Positions 16,575 through 25,657 of a stretch of DNA of 64,000 bases are shown in pieces. The stretch is from assembly GCF_905397395.1 (NCBI RefSeq), contig NZ_CAJPVH010000026.1, positions 1 to 64,000 on the forward strand, given 5' to 3'. The stretch is from Cupriavidus campinensis (GTDB lineage Bacteria > Pseudomonadota > Gammaproteobacteria > Burkholderiales > Burkholderiaceae). The notes below the pieces were generated by a model. It was not told the origin of the DNA. It was given only the letters and a program-made list of their open reading frames with translations, and made no database searches. Position 1 is the stretch's first letter; the number at the start of each line of letters is the position of its first letter. Both the position numbers and the translations under genes were made by a program.

Positions 16575-16593
16575 GCCGCGCTCAGGTCGTGGC
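16575..16593 (+). repeat. 19-bp direct repeat, copy 2
   Basis: Second copy of the 16060-16078 repeat, spanning the stop region of the intact helix-turn-helix gene. Confidence 0.85.
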
Positions 16594-16842
16594 AAGCGCC
16601 AGCTTCTGTCGCTGATAGTCGGCCCGTGCCACCGCCCGTTGCTCGTCGAGATAGTCCGCCACGTCGCGGATGTCGCCGACAAGATTCCGCCCCTCCTTGC
16701 GCATAGGAATCGGAAAGCTCCCGGAGGAGAGGCGGTTGTACGCCGTTTGCTTCTGGATGCCAATCGCGTCGCAGACCTCATCCAAGCTTAATAGTATGCG
16801 CCCGTCGAACTGTGCGGCGAGCAGCAAAAGGCAGGACTTCAC
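16582..16842 (-). CDS. small helix-turn-helix DNA-binding protein (PrtN/AlpA-like)
   Basis: An 86-residue protein starting at GTG 16842 with GAGGGAGA just upstream. It has LLAAQFDGRILLSLDEVCDA, then a helix-turn-helix (IGIQKQTAYNRLSSG) and a basic wing (PIPMRKEGRN). It resembles small phage or pyocin activators and excisionase-like regulators; assignment is by pattern only. The frame is open to an ATG at 16944, but that start has no ribosome binding site and abuts a palindrome. Likely a remnant of a prophage regulatory region next to the integrase-like gene. Confidence 0.75.
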   Translation of the reverse strand: MKSCLLLLAAQFDGRILLSLDEVCDAIGIQKQTAYNRLSSGSFPIPMRKEGRNLVGDIRDVADYLDEQRAVARADYQRQKLALATT

Positions 16843-16944
16843 GTTGTCTCCCTCCGTGCTGACCCTAGGTTGGGACGATGTAGCACCGGCAGTAGACGAA
16901 GTCGTCCGGAAGTACTGTCGGGCATGCCCATGATGGCTCTTCAT

Positions 16945-16962
16945 GTAAGCTATATCGCTTAC
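16945..16962 (-). promoter_or_regulatory. operator-like palindrome
   Basis: Perfect inverted repeat GTAAGC-N6-GCTTAC, about 100 bp upstream of the helix-turn-helix gene start, in the place expected for its promoter. Autoregulation is an inference. Confidence 0.5.
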
Positions 16963-17221
16963 GATTCCCTCCTAAACTCGCGACTATTGTAGGACGATTT
17001 GCCATGCCCTTTCAGAACGGGGTGCCCGCGCGGACGATGAGCGCTACCGATCGGGAACTCAAATCCGTGAGATACCCGTTGCGGGGAGCACTACCGTCGA
17101 CTTGCATGCCACCGGCGGTTTGAAGATGTTGCAGTATGCGGTCGTTGCTGACTACAAAGCTCCACCCTATAGGGTTCGGTTTCAGGTTCGAACAGAAAAG
17201 TAGTTTACTGCGATTCGATAA

Positions 17222-17490
17222 AGCGCTGCCCTGGCGGCCGCCAGTGGGCGGGCCGACGCGCAGGCGGCACGTCGTGGCGAACTCGAAACGGCATTGGCGA
17301 CCGTGCAGGATCGTGCCGGGGCGGACAAGCGCGCCCACATCGTGGCGATCGCTACCGTCCAGACGCGCTACGAGGCGCTATCGAAGCAGATCCTGCAGGA
17401 GACCGCCCATCAGCGCGACGCGGTGCGCGCCGATCGCGCGCAACTGGCCTCGCAACTCAAATTCGCCGAGCGCCGTGCGGAATCAGAACA
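17222..17490 (+). pseudogene. fragment of a coiled-coil DNA-binding protein (KfrA/TnpT-like)
   Basis: An open frame with no proper start encodes a long Ala/Arg/Glu/Gln-rich helix (AARRGELETALATVQDRAG, RYEALSKQILQETAHQRD, QLASQLKFAERRAESEHD), like the C-terminal coiled coil of KfrA-type proteins, which include accessory proteins of some Tn3-family transposons. The N-terminal DNA-binding part is missing and coding sense ends at about 17490, where a fragment on the other strand begins. Two truncated genes therefore meet here. Confidence 0.5.
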
Positions 17491-17501
17491 CGATGTTCGC
17501 G

Positions 17502-17690
17502 TCACCGCTTCAGCTCGTGCAGCATGTCGCTGCGATTGTGCTGTCCCGCCAATCGCTCCTTGGGCCAGCGCGTCACGTAGCGTCGCTGATACTCTGCCAT
17601 CGGGCTGAGATAGAGCGCCTGGTAGGCGAGGATTTGATGGTCCACCAGCGTGTCGGTGCGCCCGTCATACAGGGCGCTCAGCGTACCCAT
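17502..17690 (-). pseudogene. C-terminal fragment of an unknown protein
   Basis: 62 residues from the first ATG with convincing coding composition (TLVDHQILAYQALYLSP, YVTRWPKERLAGQHN). The frame runs slightly further upstream (to about 17757) without a start or ribosome binding site, so it reads like the C-terminal end of a longer gene cut at its 5' side. It converges on the coiled-coil fragment. Family not recognised. Confidence 0.45.
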
Positions 17691-17996
17691 GTCCGATGGC
17701 GTGTTCGAACGTGCTTGGAGGCAACCAGCCCGGCGCCCCTTTGATTTCCCTGCACTTTACCGGTTAGACGCCCCTAGCATCCATGCGGGTTTCCGGGCCG
17801 CTCGCCTGATACCCCATTATCGCTACGAGCCAGGCAACCGGATGGCGCGATCCTCAAACGTGTAAAGATCACATGTTGGGTAGAATCGACGAAGACGGCA
17901 TAGACATAGGCGATGCTTTCGAAAGTGTCCAGAGCATCGAACTAGCCTGAAAACGTTTATGTTTTTGAAACGACGGGCGGTAAGTGGGAGACAGAG
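17691..17996. other. intergenic stretch, nothing recognised
   Basis: No coding frame with support. It ends with GGGAG, the probable ribosome binding site of the large gene starting at 17997. Confidence 0.4.
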
Positions 17997-20900
17997 ATGA
18001 AGTGGATTACCGATGAAGATCTAAAAACCTGGAGCCGTCGAACCGAAGCGCGGGAACTTTTCGTAGATCTTGTCGGCGACTTGATTCGAGCGACTGTCGC
18101 GGATGTTAGGCAATTCAGATTTCCCGGCCAGAGCACGGGGACTATTCGTGGGTTCGACGGGGATCTGGAGACGACTGACGGAGTTTCGAGGGTTCCTGCT
18201 GGGCCGTCAAAATGGGAATTCGGGACCACCCCCACAGGCAAGGCCAAGGCTCAAGCCGACTATGACAAGCGTACGTCGACCACATCTGAAGAGGTGATGG
18301 CGGCGAATGCCTTTGTCATGCTCAACCTGCATTCGTGGGATACCCCCCGAGACACCCTGGTGGACTGGCTCGCACAGCGGAACGCTGAGAACAAGTGGAG
18401 AGAGGTCTGTTTCATCGACGGAACCGCGCTAGTGAGTTGGCTCGAAGAGAAGCCAGCCGTCGCCGCTCGCTATGCAAGGAACGTCCTCGGTAAAGCGCCG
18501 CTCAATGGGGCACTCAGCACTGACGAGTTCTGGGAGCGTTATAGCTCAAGCTTCAAAACGCCACTTTCGGAGAAGGTACTCTTGTGTGGGCGAGAGAACG
18601 AAGCGAAACAACTCCTGGAGGTGCTAAGTGGAAGTCCCCAAAATTTCACTCTTGCCGCCGACTCAGCGGAAGAAGTCATTGCCTTTGCTGTAGCTGTCAT
18701 TCGTTCGGCACCGGACGAAGTGCGGAAGACGCTCGAGGCGCGGACGATGATTGTTGAAACCTTTGAAGCGGCGCAGTTCCTCCTCGGCATGAAAGACATG
18801 ACGTTCCTCATCTGGAAGAACGCCGAAGGATTGGCAGGATCTCTCGGACAGCGCGGCCCCACGCTCACCGCCGCAACAGGCCAACACAAGCGCCAAGGTT
18901 TTCCCGTATTGCAGCGGCCGACGGCAAGCGCAATGGCGGAGGCGATGGAGTCAATGAGCATTGATCGCCAGGAAGGCTATGAACTAGCATTTAAATGTGG
19001 CCGTAGCCTTACAATTCTGCGCCGGCTAATGCCGGCCGGCGGGATTGCTCCTCTTGCTGAATGGCAACATATGGCGGAGTCGCTCAAACCTGCGCTGCTC
19101 GCCGGCGGATGGACCGCTGATTCGGACTTGGATAAAGAGGTCGTTGCGAGCCTGGCAGGAGGGACAGACTACGTTGCTGTCGAGAGTCCAGTCCGGCGCA
19201 CGTTGAACATGTCCGATGCACCTTTCGATAAAATAGATCAGGTATGGCAGGCGCGCGCGCCGGTCGACGCGTTTCCCTATTATGGTCCGCTGGTTGACGA
19301 GAATGATCTACTTAGGCTTAAGGCGGCAGTGGTTCGCGTTCTTGGACACCAAGCGGCTCAACCGAAGGCCGAAGAGAAGTTCTCTTTTAGCTATCAAGCT
19401 CCAGCGGACTACAGTAATTGGCTCCGAGACGGCCTAGCTTACACACTGATGCTGTTCGCCGTGATGCCTGAGGTAGGTGGGCTGAATCTCAGTGGAACGA
19501 CGCCACAACGGTTCGTCGATGACGTCGTCCGATCCCTTCCTGAGTTTGGTCGTACGCATCACTGGATTCTCAAGATTCTGCCGCAACTTTCGGTGGTCGC
19601 GGAGGCCGCCCCTGTCCCTTTCCTGGAAGCCCTCGAGAAGAGCCTCGGGGGCCAAGCTGAAGACGCTCTCGGTCTTTTCCAGGAACCTGATGACAATCAG
19701 TACTTTCTCAGCGCGACGAGTCCGCACGTTTATGTGCTTTGGGCTCTCGAGATTTTGGCATGGAATCCAGCGTACTTGCCGCGCGTCGCAATCATTCTGG
19801 GCAAGCTGGCGGCAATCGATCCAGGGAAAGCATCTAAGAATGGAAATCGTCCGCTCGCCAGTTTAAGAACCATATTTCTACCTTGGTTGCCCAACACCGA
19901 TGCTGATTTGAACCGACGTTTCATCGCGCTGGATGGTTTGATTCCACTGTTGCCTGATGTCGCATGGGGGCTATTGCTTCAACTTATGCCTCGATCCCAT
20001 GACACGAGTATGCCGACAGCCAAGCCGAAACTACGGGACACCACACCACTTGAACCGGAGCAAATCACGTTCGGATTGGTCTGGGAAACCGAGAATCGCC
20101 TTGTGGACCGAGCGCTGGCGCTGGCGAACCCGGACGAGCGGCGCGTGGTCGAGCTCGTCGAGCATCTCGGAAGTCTGCAGCCCAAGAACCGAAATCGACT
20201 AATGACCGTGTTCGATGCGAGTCTTAGGGGACAGTCAGATCCTGAAGGTGGTCCTCTGTGGCACGAACTTAGGGCGTTAGCTGCACGGCACGAAGCATTT
20301 CCAGAGGCTGACTGGACGCTTAAGGGTAGTGAGCTGGAGAGTCTAAAGAACTTGTTGAATGAGCACCGTCCTTCTGACGTGGTTGCTCAAGCTCGCCATC
20401 TCTTTGACGATTGGTTGCCGCCCGTAAGGGGGAGCGCCGAAGATCCACTGGAGGACGTTGAGGTCTTAAGGGCAGCGGAGTTGCGCCGCGTCTACGCGAG
20501 TCTCGGTGTCCCTGGGCTCCTTCGATTGGCGAAGGCCGTTAAGTTGCCAGGTCAAATGGGGCAAGCGTTCAATTCATTGGACTTGCCATATGACGCCGCC
20601 GCAGAACTCATTTTTGATCTGATGACTGCGGGAGGAGATTGTTACAACTTGGCGTGCCAGATATCTGGTGGTTTGAGGTATCGGGACGGGCCTGCCTGGG
20701 TTAGTTATTTTTCGCTGTTCATAGCGCCCCACTGCAAGTCGGCGTCGGATCGTGTCTGGCTTCTAGCCAACTGGCCAAACGATAGCGAGACCTGGGCGTT
20801 CGTTCGTAGCCTTGGAACGGAGGAGGCAGATGCCTATTGGCGTGAGGTAGGCACGCTTCCGTGGAACGCTTCTCAGGAAGATCTTCAAGAAGCTATCAAA

Positions 20901-21758
20901 CAACTCCGCCAGGTAGGTCGCAGCTTGACCGTACTGAACACGCTCCACAAGCGGCAGGATCTTCTAGATTCCCAGACGCTTCTGTCGCTGCTAGATGAAT
21001 GCGCCTCCGAGATCGCCAAGGGAGGCGGGGCCTCTGCAATGCTCTCTTATGCTGTCAGTGAAGTTTTTACGGCCCTCTCGGGGCGCACCGACGTTACCAC
21101 GCTGGAAGTGGCACAGCGCGAGTACATCTATCTGCCACTTATCGAAGACAGTGTAAAGGGGCTGTCCGTCCATGCCCTACTGGCGAAGGAGCCAGCGGAA
21201 TACGTTCAAATTATCAAGGACGTCTTCGTCAGTAAGGACGAGGAGCGAGATAAGGAGCCGACGGCGGAGGAGCGGGCTAAAGCTAAGCTATCCTACAGGC
21301 TGCTCAAATCGTTCCATACAATTCCGGGAGACAGAGACGGCGTTATCGACGAGCGCGCGTTGCACGCGTGGGTCGCAGACGTCAGAAGGTTGGCCGCAGA
21401 ATGCGGGCGCGGAGACATTGCGGACGATTTCGTAGGCCAGCTTCTCGCCCACTCCTCACCAGACGCGGCTTCGGGTGTCTGGCCTCCTGCTGAAGTTGCA
21501 TCAGTGCTTGAGCTGATCGCGTCCGAGATTGTCGAGCGAGGTATCGAAGTCGAGCGGTTTAACATGCGCGGTGTCTACACGAAGGCTCCCAATGAAGGCG
21601 GTAGACAGGAGCGAGATCTTGCTTCGCGCTACCGCGACTGGGCCAGTCAGGCAATATCGCAACGAACGGCAGCGATGCTGGAGCGGATTGCGGAAGGGTG
21701 GGAAGAAAGTGCAAAGCGAGCAGATATCGCTGCCGAGCAGGGGAAGTTAAAGCGCTAG
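17997..21758 (+). CDS. large protein with a possible nuclease-like N-terminus, candidate defence gene
   Basis: A 1253-residue single-gene unit; ATG at 17997 follows GGGAGACAGAG. Residues 1-165 contain GFDGD (D54), VPAGPSKWEFG (E74) and GKAKAQADYDKR, then a conserved-looking Trp-rich stretch (CFIDGTALVSWLEEKPAVA). This layout suggests a PD-(D/E)XK-like nuclease domain, but I cannot confirm the fold. Residues 195-260 (CGRENEAKQLLEVLSG, LAADSAEEVIAF) resemble the start of a STAND-type module without a Walker A motif. The remaining 1000 residues look alpha-helical and repetitive. Base composition is lower in GC than the core genes and it sits among transferred DNA. Anti-phage function is inferred from size, architecture and context only. 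Confidence 0.75.
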   Translation: MKWITDEDLKTWSRRTEARELFVDLVGDLIRATVADVRQFRFPGQSTGTIRGFDGDLETTDGVSRVPAGPSKWEFGTTPTGKAKAQADYDKRTSTTSEEVMAANAFVMLNLHSWDTPRDTLVDWLAQRNAENKWREVCFIDGTALVSWLEEKPAVAARYARNVLGKAPLNGALSTDEFWERYSSSFKTPLSEKVLLCGRENEAKQLLEVLSGSPQNFTLAADSAEEVIAFAVAVIRSAPDEVRKTLEARTMIVETFEAAQFLLGMKDMTFLIWKNAEGLAGSLGQRGPTLTAATGQHKRQGFPVLQRPTASAMAEAMESMSIDRQEGYELAFKCGRSLTILRRLMPAGGIAPLAEWQHMAESLKPALLAGGWTADSDLDKEVVASLAGGTDYVAVESPVRRTLNMSDAPFDKIDQVWQARAPVDAFPYYGPLVDENDLLRLKAAVVRVLGHQAAQPKAEEKFSFSYQAPADYSNWLRDGLAYTLMLFAVMPEVGGLNLSGTTPQRFVDDVVRSLPEFGRTHHWILKILPQLSVVAEAAPVPFLEALEKSLGGQAEDALGLFQEPDDNQYFLSATSPHVYVLWALEILAWNPAYLPRVAIILGKLAAIDPGKASKNGNRPLASLRTIFLPWLPNTDADLNRRFIALDGLIPLLPDVAWGLLLQLMPRSHDTSMPTAKPKLRDTTPLEPEQITFGLVWETENRLVDRALALANPDERRVVELVEHLGSLQPKNRNRLMTVFDASLRGQSDPEGGPLWHELRALAARHEAFPEADWTLKGSELESLKNLLNEHRPSDVVAQARHLFDDWLPPVRGSAEDPLEDVEVLRAAELRRVYASLGVPGLLRLAKAVKLPGQMGQAFNSLDLPYDAAAELIFDLMTAGGDCYNLACQISGGLRYRDGPAWVSYFSLFIAPHCKSASDRVWLLANWPNDSETWAFVRSLGTEEADAYWREVGTLPWNASQEDLQEAIKQLRQVGRSLTVLNTLHKRQDLLDSQTLLSLLDECASEIAKGGGASAMLSYAVSEVFTALSGRTDVTTLEVAQREYIYLPLIEDSVKGLSVHALLAKEPAEYVQIIKDVFVSKDEERDKEPTAEERAKAKLSYRLLKSFHTIPGDRDGVIDERALHAWVADVRRLAAECGRGDIADDFVGQLLAHSSPDAASGVWPPAEVASVLELIASEIVERGIEVERFNMRGVYTKAPNEGGRQERDLASRYRDWASQAISQRTAAMLERIAEGWEESAKRADIAAEQGKLKR

Positions 21759-21866
21759 CCCCCCAAGAGAGGTGCGGATATTTTGATCTTTTTTGTCATT
21801 TGAGCACCGAAGGCCTGAGCTTGCCCCTGTTTCACGAATCCCATATCCGCCGAAGGGCGAGATCGG

Positions 21867-23843
21867 TTGATTCCTTCGTTCAACAGCACGGGCGCTATTA
21901 CGGGGTGGCAGTATGAGTCCGCAGAAGATGGCACCGTTGAGGCCTACGACAACACTGGGCTGCTGCGATCCGTCACGGCGCTAAATGGCTGGCAGACGGG
22001 GCTTGTTTACAGTGATGCCACTACCCCGACCAGCATCGCGCCAAGAAGCGGGCTCCTGATCAAGATTCGGGGGCAGTTTGGCCGTGAAATGCAGTTGATC
22101 TATGACTCGCGTGTGCGAATCGCGCGGGTGGTCGGTCCGGACGGCAAAGCCACGGACTACCAATACAACAACAACAATATGCTGGTCACGGCGACGTGGT
22201 CCGATCAAAAGATCCGGCAGTACCACTATGAGGACAGCCGTTTCGCTTTTGCGCTGACTGGCATCACGGATGAGAAGGGTGGTCGCTACGCGACCTACGC
22301 GTATGACTCGCTAGGTCGCGCCATCAGCACCGAACATGCCGGCGGCGTAGATAGGTTCCAGTTCAATGTCATGGGGAACGGCCAGACATCGGTCATTTCT
22401 CCCAGCGGCGCCGGCTTTACGCTGAGCTCGGAACTGCAAGGTACCGTTCTGCGACCGACTACAGCTTCGGCCGCTTGCCCGGAATGCGGTGGCATTGCGA
22501 AATCGACTTCCTACGATGCGACGGGGAATGTCGCGAGTCGGAGGGATTTTGCGGACAAGGAGACCCGCTATAGTTACGACGCCCTCGGCCGTGAAACCCA
22601 GCGGATCGAAGGCTACGGCACGGCCGACGCGAAGACTACGACCACCGAGTGGCATCCGACGTGGACTCTGCCGCTAAGGGTGGCTGCGCCGAGTCGCGTA
22701 GACTATTTCACCTACGACGGAATGGGCCAAATGACTGCCCATGGGTGGTTTCCCACAGCCGACTCCAATGGCAGCCAAGGGCTCAGCGCAGCGCCATCGG
22801 GCGCCGCGTCCAGCAACAGCTATGGCTACGACGCTAACGGGCTGATGACGGCTTTGACTGAGCAAGTCGATGGCGCGGTGAACCAGCAGTGGACCTTCGG
22901 CTACGACGCGCAAGGGAACCTGACGTCCGCCGCCGACGGAACGGGTAGAAGTTCGCGGGCAGTGCAGTACGATCCCGCTGGACGCCTTCTCGAAGCGGTC
23001 GATCTGGAAGGCACGACAGTCAAGTATGTCTACGATCAGCGGGGTCGTGTGCTCCAGTATCTGTATGGCGACAACGTTACGGCATATGTGTACGACGCGA
23101 TCGGGCAGAAGGTTCAGGTGACGAGTCCCAATGGAGACGTGACGAACTACACTTACGATGCCGCGCACCGACTTATTGATGTTTTGTACAATGGACAGTC
23201 GCTTACTGGCCCTGATCCGGATGAGCAACTACTGGCGTTGGCAAACACAACACGAGAGAATGCGGGGGCCAATCCGTTCGGCGCATGGATGGGGTGGATC
23301 TCAAGGTTATTCAACTGGCTGTTCGGCTCGGCACATGCACAGGCTACACCGGCATCTGCTGTGGCGCTGGGCGCATCTGTTTCGATTCCTGGTACTTACA
23401 CGCCGAATCCATGGGATGTACTCGCTCCCGACGTTGGAGGCAAGAAGCCTTGGGAGTGGCTCGCAATTTGGACGACGCGACTGATAGAGAGTTGCACGGG
23501 TCCGAGCAAGAACCAGGTGCACCGGGGGCGTATTCAAGCGCAGGGTCCAGGCTATAGGGATGTGGGAAAAGGCGACGTCGAAAGATGGGGGCCTCAGCCT
23601 CAGTCCCCAACGGTGTTGGATGGTCATGCCATGTTGGAGGCCCTTGAGGGTCGAATGAATAGGACTCAATGGAAGACGCGAAACCAGGCTTTGGAGCGAG
23701 CTCACCGGTATGTGACAAATGCCGGCATGAACGGCGGCAAAGGTCCTCCTGGGAAATCCTTTCAGAATGATTCTGTTCGCGAGGCAGGCGGGAATGAGCG
23801 GGTCGATATTGAAATTATCGAGGGCCTAGCTTTTGTTCCCTAG
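21867..23843 (+). CDS. Rhs/YD-repeat polymorphic toxin, 5'-truncated
   Basis: 658 codons open from a doubtful TTG. Residues about 10-460 are Rhs core YD repeats (YDSLGRAIS, YDATGNVAS, YDQRGRVLQYLYG, YTYDAAHRLIDVLY). A hydrophobic linker follows (about 475-500), then a C-terminal domain (about 530-658) with HRGRIQAQGPGY, which resembles the polymorphic toxin type 34 family (tentative). Full-length Rhs proteins exceed 1000 residues and have an N-terminal delivery region; both are missing. Another frame just upstream (21800-21860) reads TEGLSLPLFHESHI, like an Rhs segment, so the 5' part was probably lost by frameshift and deletion. A probable immunity gene follows 10 bp downstream. Confidence 0.85.
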   Translation: MIPSFNSTGAITGWQYESAEDGTVEAYDNTGLLRSVTALNGWQTGLVYSDATTPTSIAPRSGLLIKIRGQFGREMQLIYDSRVRIARVVGPDGKATDYQYNNNNMLVTATWSDQKIRQYHYEDSRFAFALTGITDEKGGRYATYAYDSLGRAISTEHAGGVDRFQFNVMGNGQTSVISPSGAGFTLSSELQGTVLRPTTASAACPECGGIAKSTSYDATGNVASRRDFADKETRYSYDALGRETQRIEGYGTADAKTTTTEWHPTWTLPLRVAAPSRVDYFTYDGMGQMTAHGWFPTADSNGSQGLSAAPSGAASSNSYGYDANGLMTALTEQVDGAVNQQWTFGYDAQGNLTSAADGTGRSSRAVQYDPAGRLLEAVDLEGTTVKYVYDQRGRVLQYLYGDNVTAYVYDAIGQKVQVTSPNGDVTNYTYDAAHRLIDVLYNGQSLTGPDPDEQLLALANTTRENAGANPFGAWMGWISRLFNWLFGSAHAQATPASAVALGASVSIPGTYTPNPWDVLAPDVGGKKPWEWLAIWTTRLIESCTGPSKNQVHRGRIQAQGPGYRDVGKGDVERWGPQPQSPTVLDGHAMLEALEGRMNRTQWKTRNQALERAHRYVTNAGMNGGKGPPGKSFQNDSVREAGGNERVDIEIIEGLAFVP

Positions 23844-23853
23844 GAGAGATTCG

Positions 23854-24066
23854 ATGCGGAAACTATATGAGTTATGGACCTCCAGAAGCCCTCAAGGAGG
23901 AGTGGAGTTTGCGCTTATCGAGCACGGAAAATTTGCTTCTGAGGAAGCGAGTTTTGATGGGGTGCCAGAGTTGCTGACTTCATTCGAAGCTGACAGCTAC
24001 GAAGAGGCGGCTCAAAAGCGCAATGACTTTCTCGGATGGGGAAAGTACCACCCTATGGAGGACTAG
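23854..24066 (+). CDS. probable Rhs toxin immunity protein
   Basis: A 70-residue acidic, cytoplasmic protein (MRKLYELWTSRSPQGGVEFA; FEADSYEEAAQKRNDFLGW). GGAGAG lies 9 nt before the ATG, and the gene starts 10 bp after the stop of the Rhs gene, the standard position of the cognate immunity gene. Family not recognised; the role comes from position. Confidence 0.75.
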   Translation: MRKLYELWTSRSPQGGVEFALIEHGKFASEEASFDGVPELLTSFEADSYEEAAQKRNDFLGWGKYHPMED

Positions 24067-24399
24067 GGCGAACCTGCGATAGCTCGTCCCTGCTACTTGC
24101 TGCGCGGCACTTTCCTAGAGAGTTCTTCATGCGCACCAGCGCGCCGGCAATGCGCGCTTCGAACCGCCATGCCAAGAGCGGCAGCGGCTGATGGGGTCGA
24201 CAAGCGACAGTTCATGAGCGCATAGCCGGCGCTAGCGGATCAAGTTGCAAGGGCCGAGACTGGCCGGACTCGGCCGACCGCGTAGCCGTGGTCATGGCCG
24301 GAAGTCTCTGGTCTACTCGAAGCGGCCATCGGCCTCTCTAGCCATCGATGGCTGATGCGCTCAGTAGCCGACGTCCCCGTTATGAAGTCGGATCTAGTG
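24067..24399. other. intergenic stretch, nothing recognised
   Basis: No supported coding frame, RNA gene or repeat. Probably leftover DNA from rearrangement of the Rhs locus. Confidence 0.4.
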
Positions 24400-24879
24400 C
24401 TACAGATCGGCCTGATACTGCGAAAGAATTCTTTGATCCAGAAACGCGATCCGTGAGCGGAGCATGTCGGCGGTCTCCTTTGAAGCTGAGGCGTTCACTG
24501 GAATCAAATGCTCAACGGACGCCCCTGATTCTGCAGAGGCCACCCAGTCCTCCATAGCTCCCAAATAGCCATCCAGCGCTGTTGCCGGATTGGGCGCATG
24601 TTCGCAGGTGATATAGGCTGGAGGTATGTCCCCGACTACGACCCACACCCAATCGTCCACATCCTCACGAGAGTGTCCGATTTTGAACAGGAAGACCCCA
24701 ATGATTCCGGGGAAGAGCATTCCGACGTGCGACTCATCGATAGACTAGCACCAGCTATAAACCTCGATGAATTCTCTTGCCTCGCCATACATCAGTTCTG
24801 CATCCGAAAGATCGGTGGTAGAGGCGCAGTAATTTTCCCAGCCTATGACCTTGGATAAATCTGGAACCGTGTCGCTCAT
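24400..24879 (-). pseudogene. immunity-like gene interrupted by an amber codon
   Basis: One reading frame of 159 codons from ATG 24879. Residues 1-44 (MSDTVPDLSKVIGWENY... FIEVYSWC) are followed by an in-frame TAG at 24747-24745 (codon 45), and the frame then continues with DDWVWVVVGDIPPAYITCEHAP and LIPVNASASKETADMLRSR to the end. The continuous homologous-looking frame on both sides of the stop argues for one nonsense substitution. The sequence style (WVVVGDxPPAY) resembles small immunity or SMI-like proteins found beside Rhs loci. The 106-residue downstream part could still start at an internal ATG (24720). Confidence 0.7.
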
Positions 24880-25264
24880 CACGTTCTCATTACGTCAATT
24901 GCCGCGAAACATGATTCACCTCGAATACTTGCTCGCGCTCCAAAGCAGGTTTGCTTGGGTGTGCTACGCGATAAGGCGGGATTGTCAATCCTCGCATGCT
25001 GTGTCGGGACGGAACTCGACTAGGCTGCGATCAAACGGCACACGGTAGCACCGGTTTGCGATGGGAGCCACTATTGCGAAGGAGGGTGTCCGTAGGGCGC
25101 GACAGCTGATCCATCTGCCGCGAGCGGTCCCAACACAGCCTTTCGTGCACCAAGCATCCAATGTCGCCTTCTAGCCGGCAGGCGACTGCGGCCAGATGCA
25201 ACTAGGCTATTGCTTTGGCCGAGGTGGCTGTCCTTCTACCACCACAGTGCCTCCGATTCGCGAT
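24880..25264. other. intergenic stretch, nothing recognised
   Basis: No coding frame with a credible start or motif, no repeat and no RNA gene seen. Confidence 0.4.
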
Positions 25265-25579
25265 CTATCGAGAGCGCGGCACTGGACGGGGAGGATTGGG
25301 GTGCGGCGTAAAGCCAGGTACGTGGATGTATGGCGCGACGATAACGGGGTATGGTGCAGGTCCGTTGATCTGGTGATCATAGTAGGGCGAAATCGGCTGC
25401 GTTGCCATGACACCAGCCCCCGCGAGCGGCCCCGTATGCAACACGGTCGCATTGCGTTGGCCATCGCTGATCCCGCGTTGAGTACTTAGGATCAGCGGTT
25501 GATTGCCCGCTTCTGGAGCGGCATTCGCTGTAGTTGAACCCAACGTCGAGAGCAGGATGATCGCCGCGAATCTCAGCAT
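25265..25579 (-). CDS. small exported Pro-rich protein
   Basis: A 104-residue protein starting at ATG 25579 behind GTGGAGTTGAC. A clear signal peptide (MLRFAAIILLSTLGSTTANAA) predicts cleavage near ANA-APEAG. The mature part is short and ends in a Pro-rich tail (HVPGFTPHPNPPRPVPRSR). Family not recognised; probably periplasmic. Confidence 0.65.
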   Translation of the reverse strand: MLRFAAIILLSTLGSTTANAAPEAGNQPLILSTQRGISDGQRNATVLHTGPLAGAGVMATQPISPYYDHQINGPAPYPVIVAPYIHVPGFTPHPNPPRPVPRSR

Positions 25580-25657
25580 GTCAACTCCACATATTCTAAT
25601 AGCGTATGTCGTGCCTCTAGCGCAATCCAACGCGTTGTATTCAGATAGGCGAATGTG

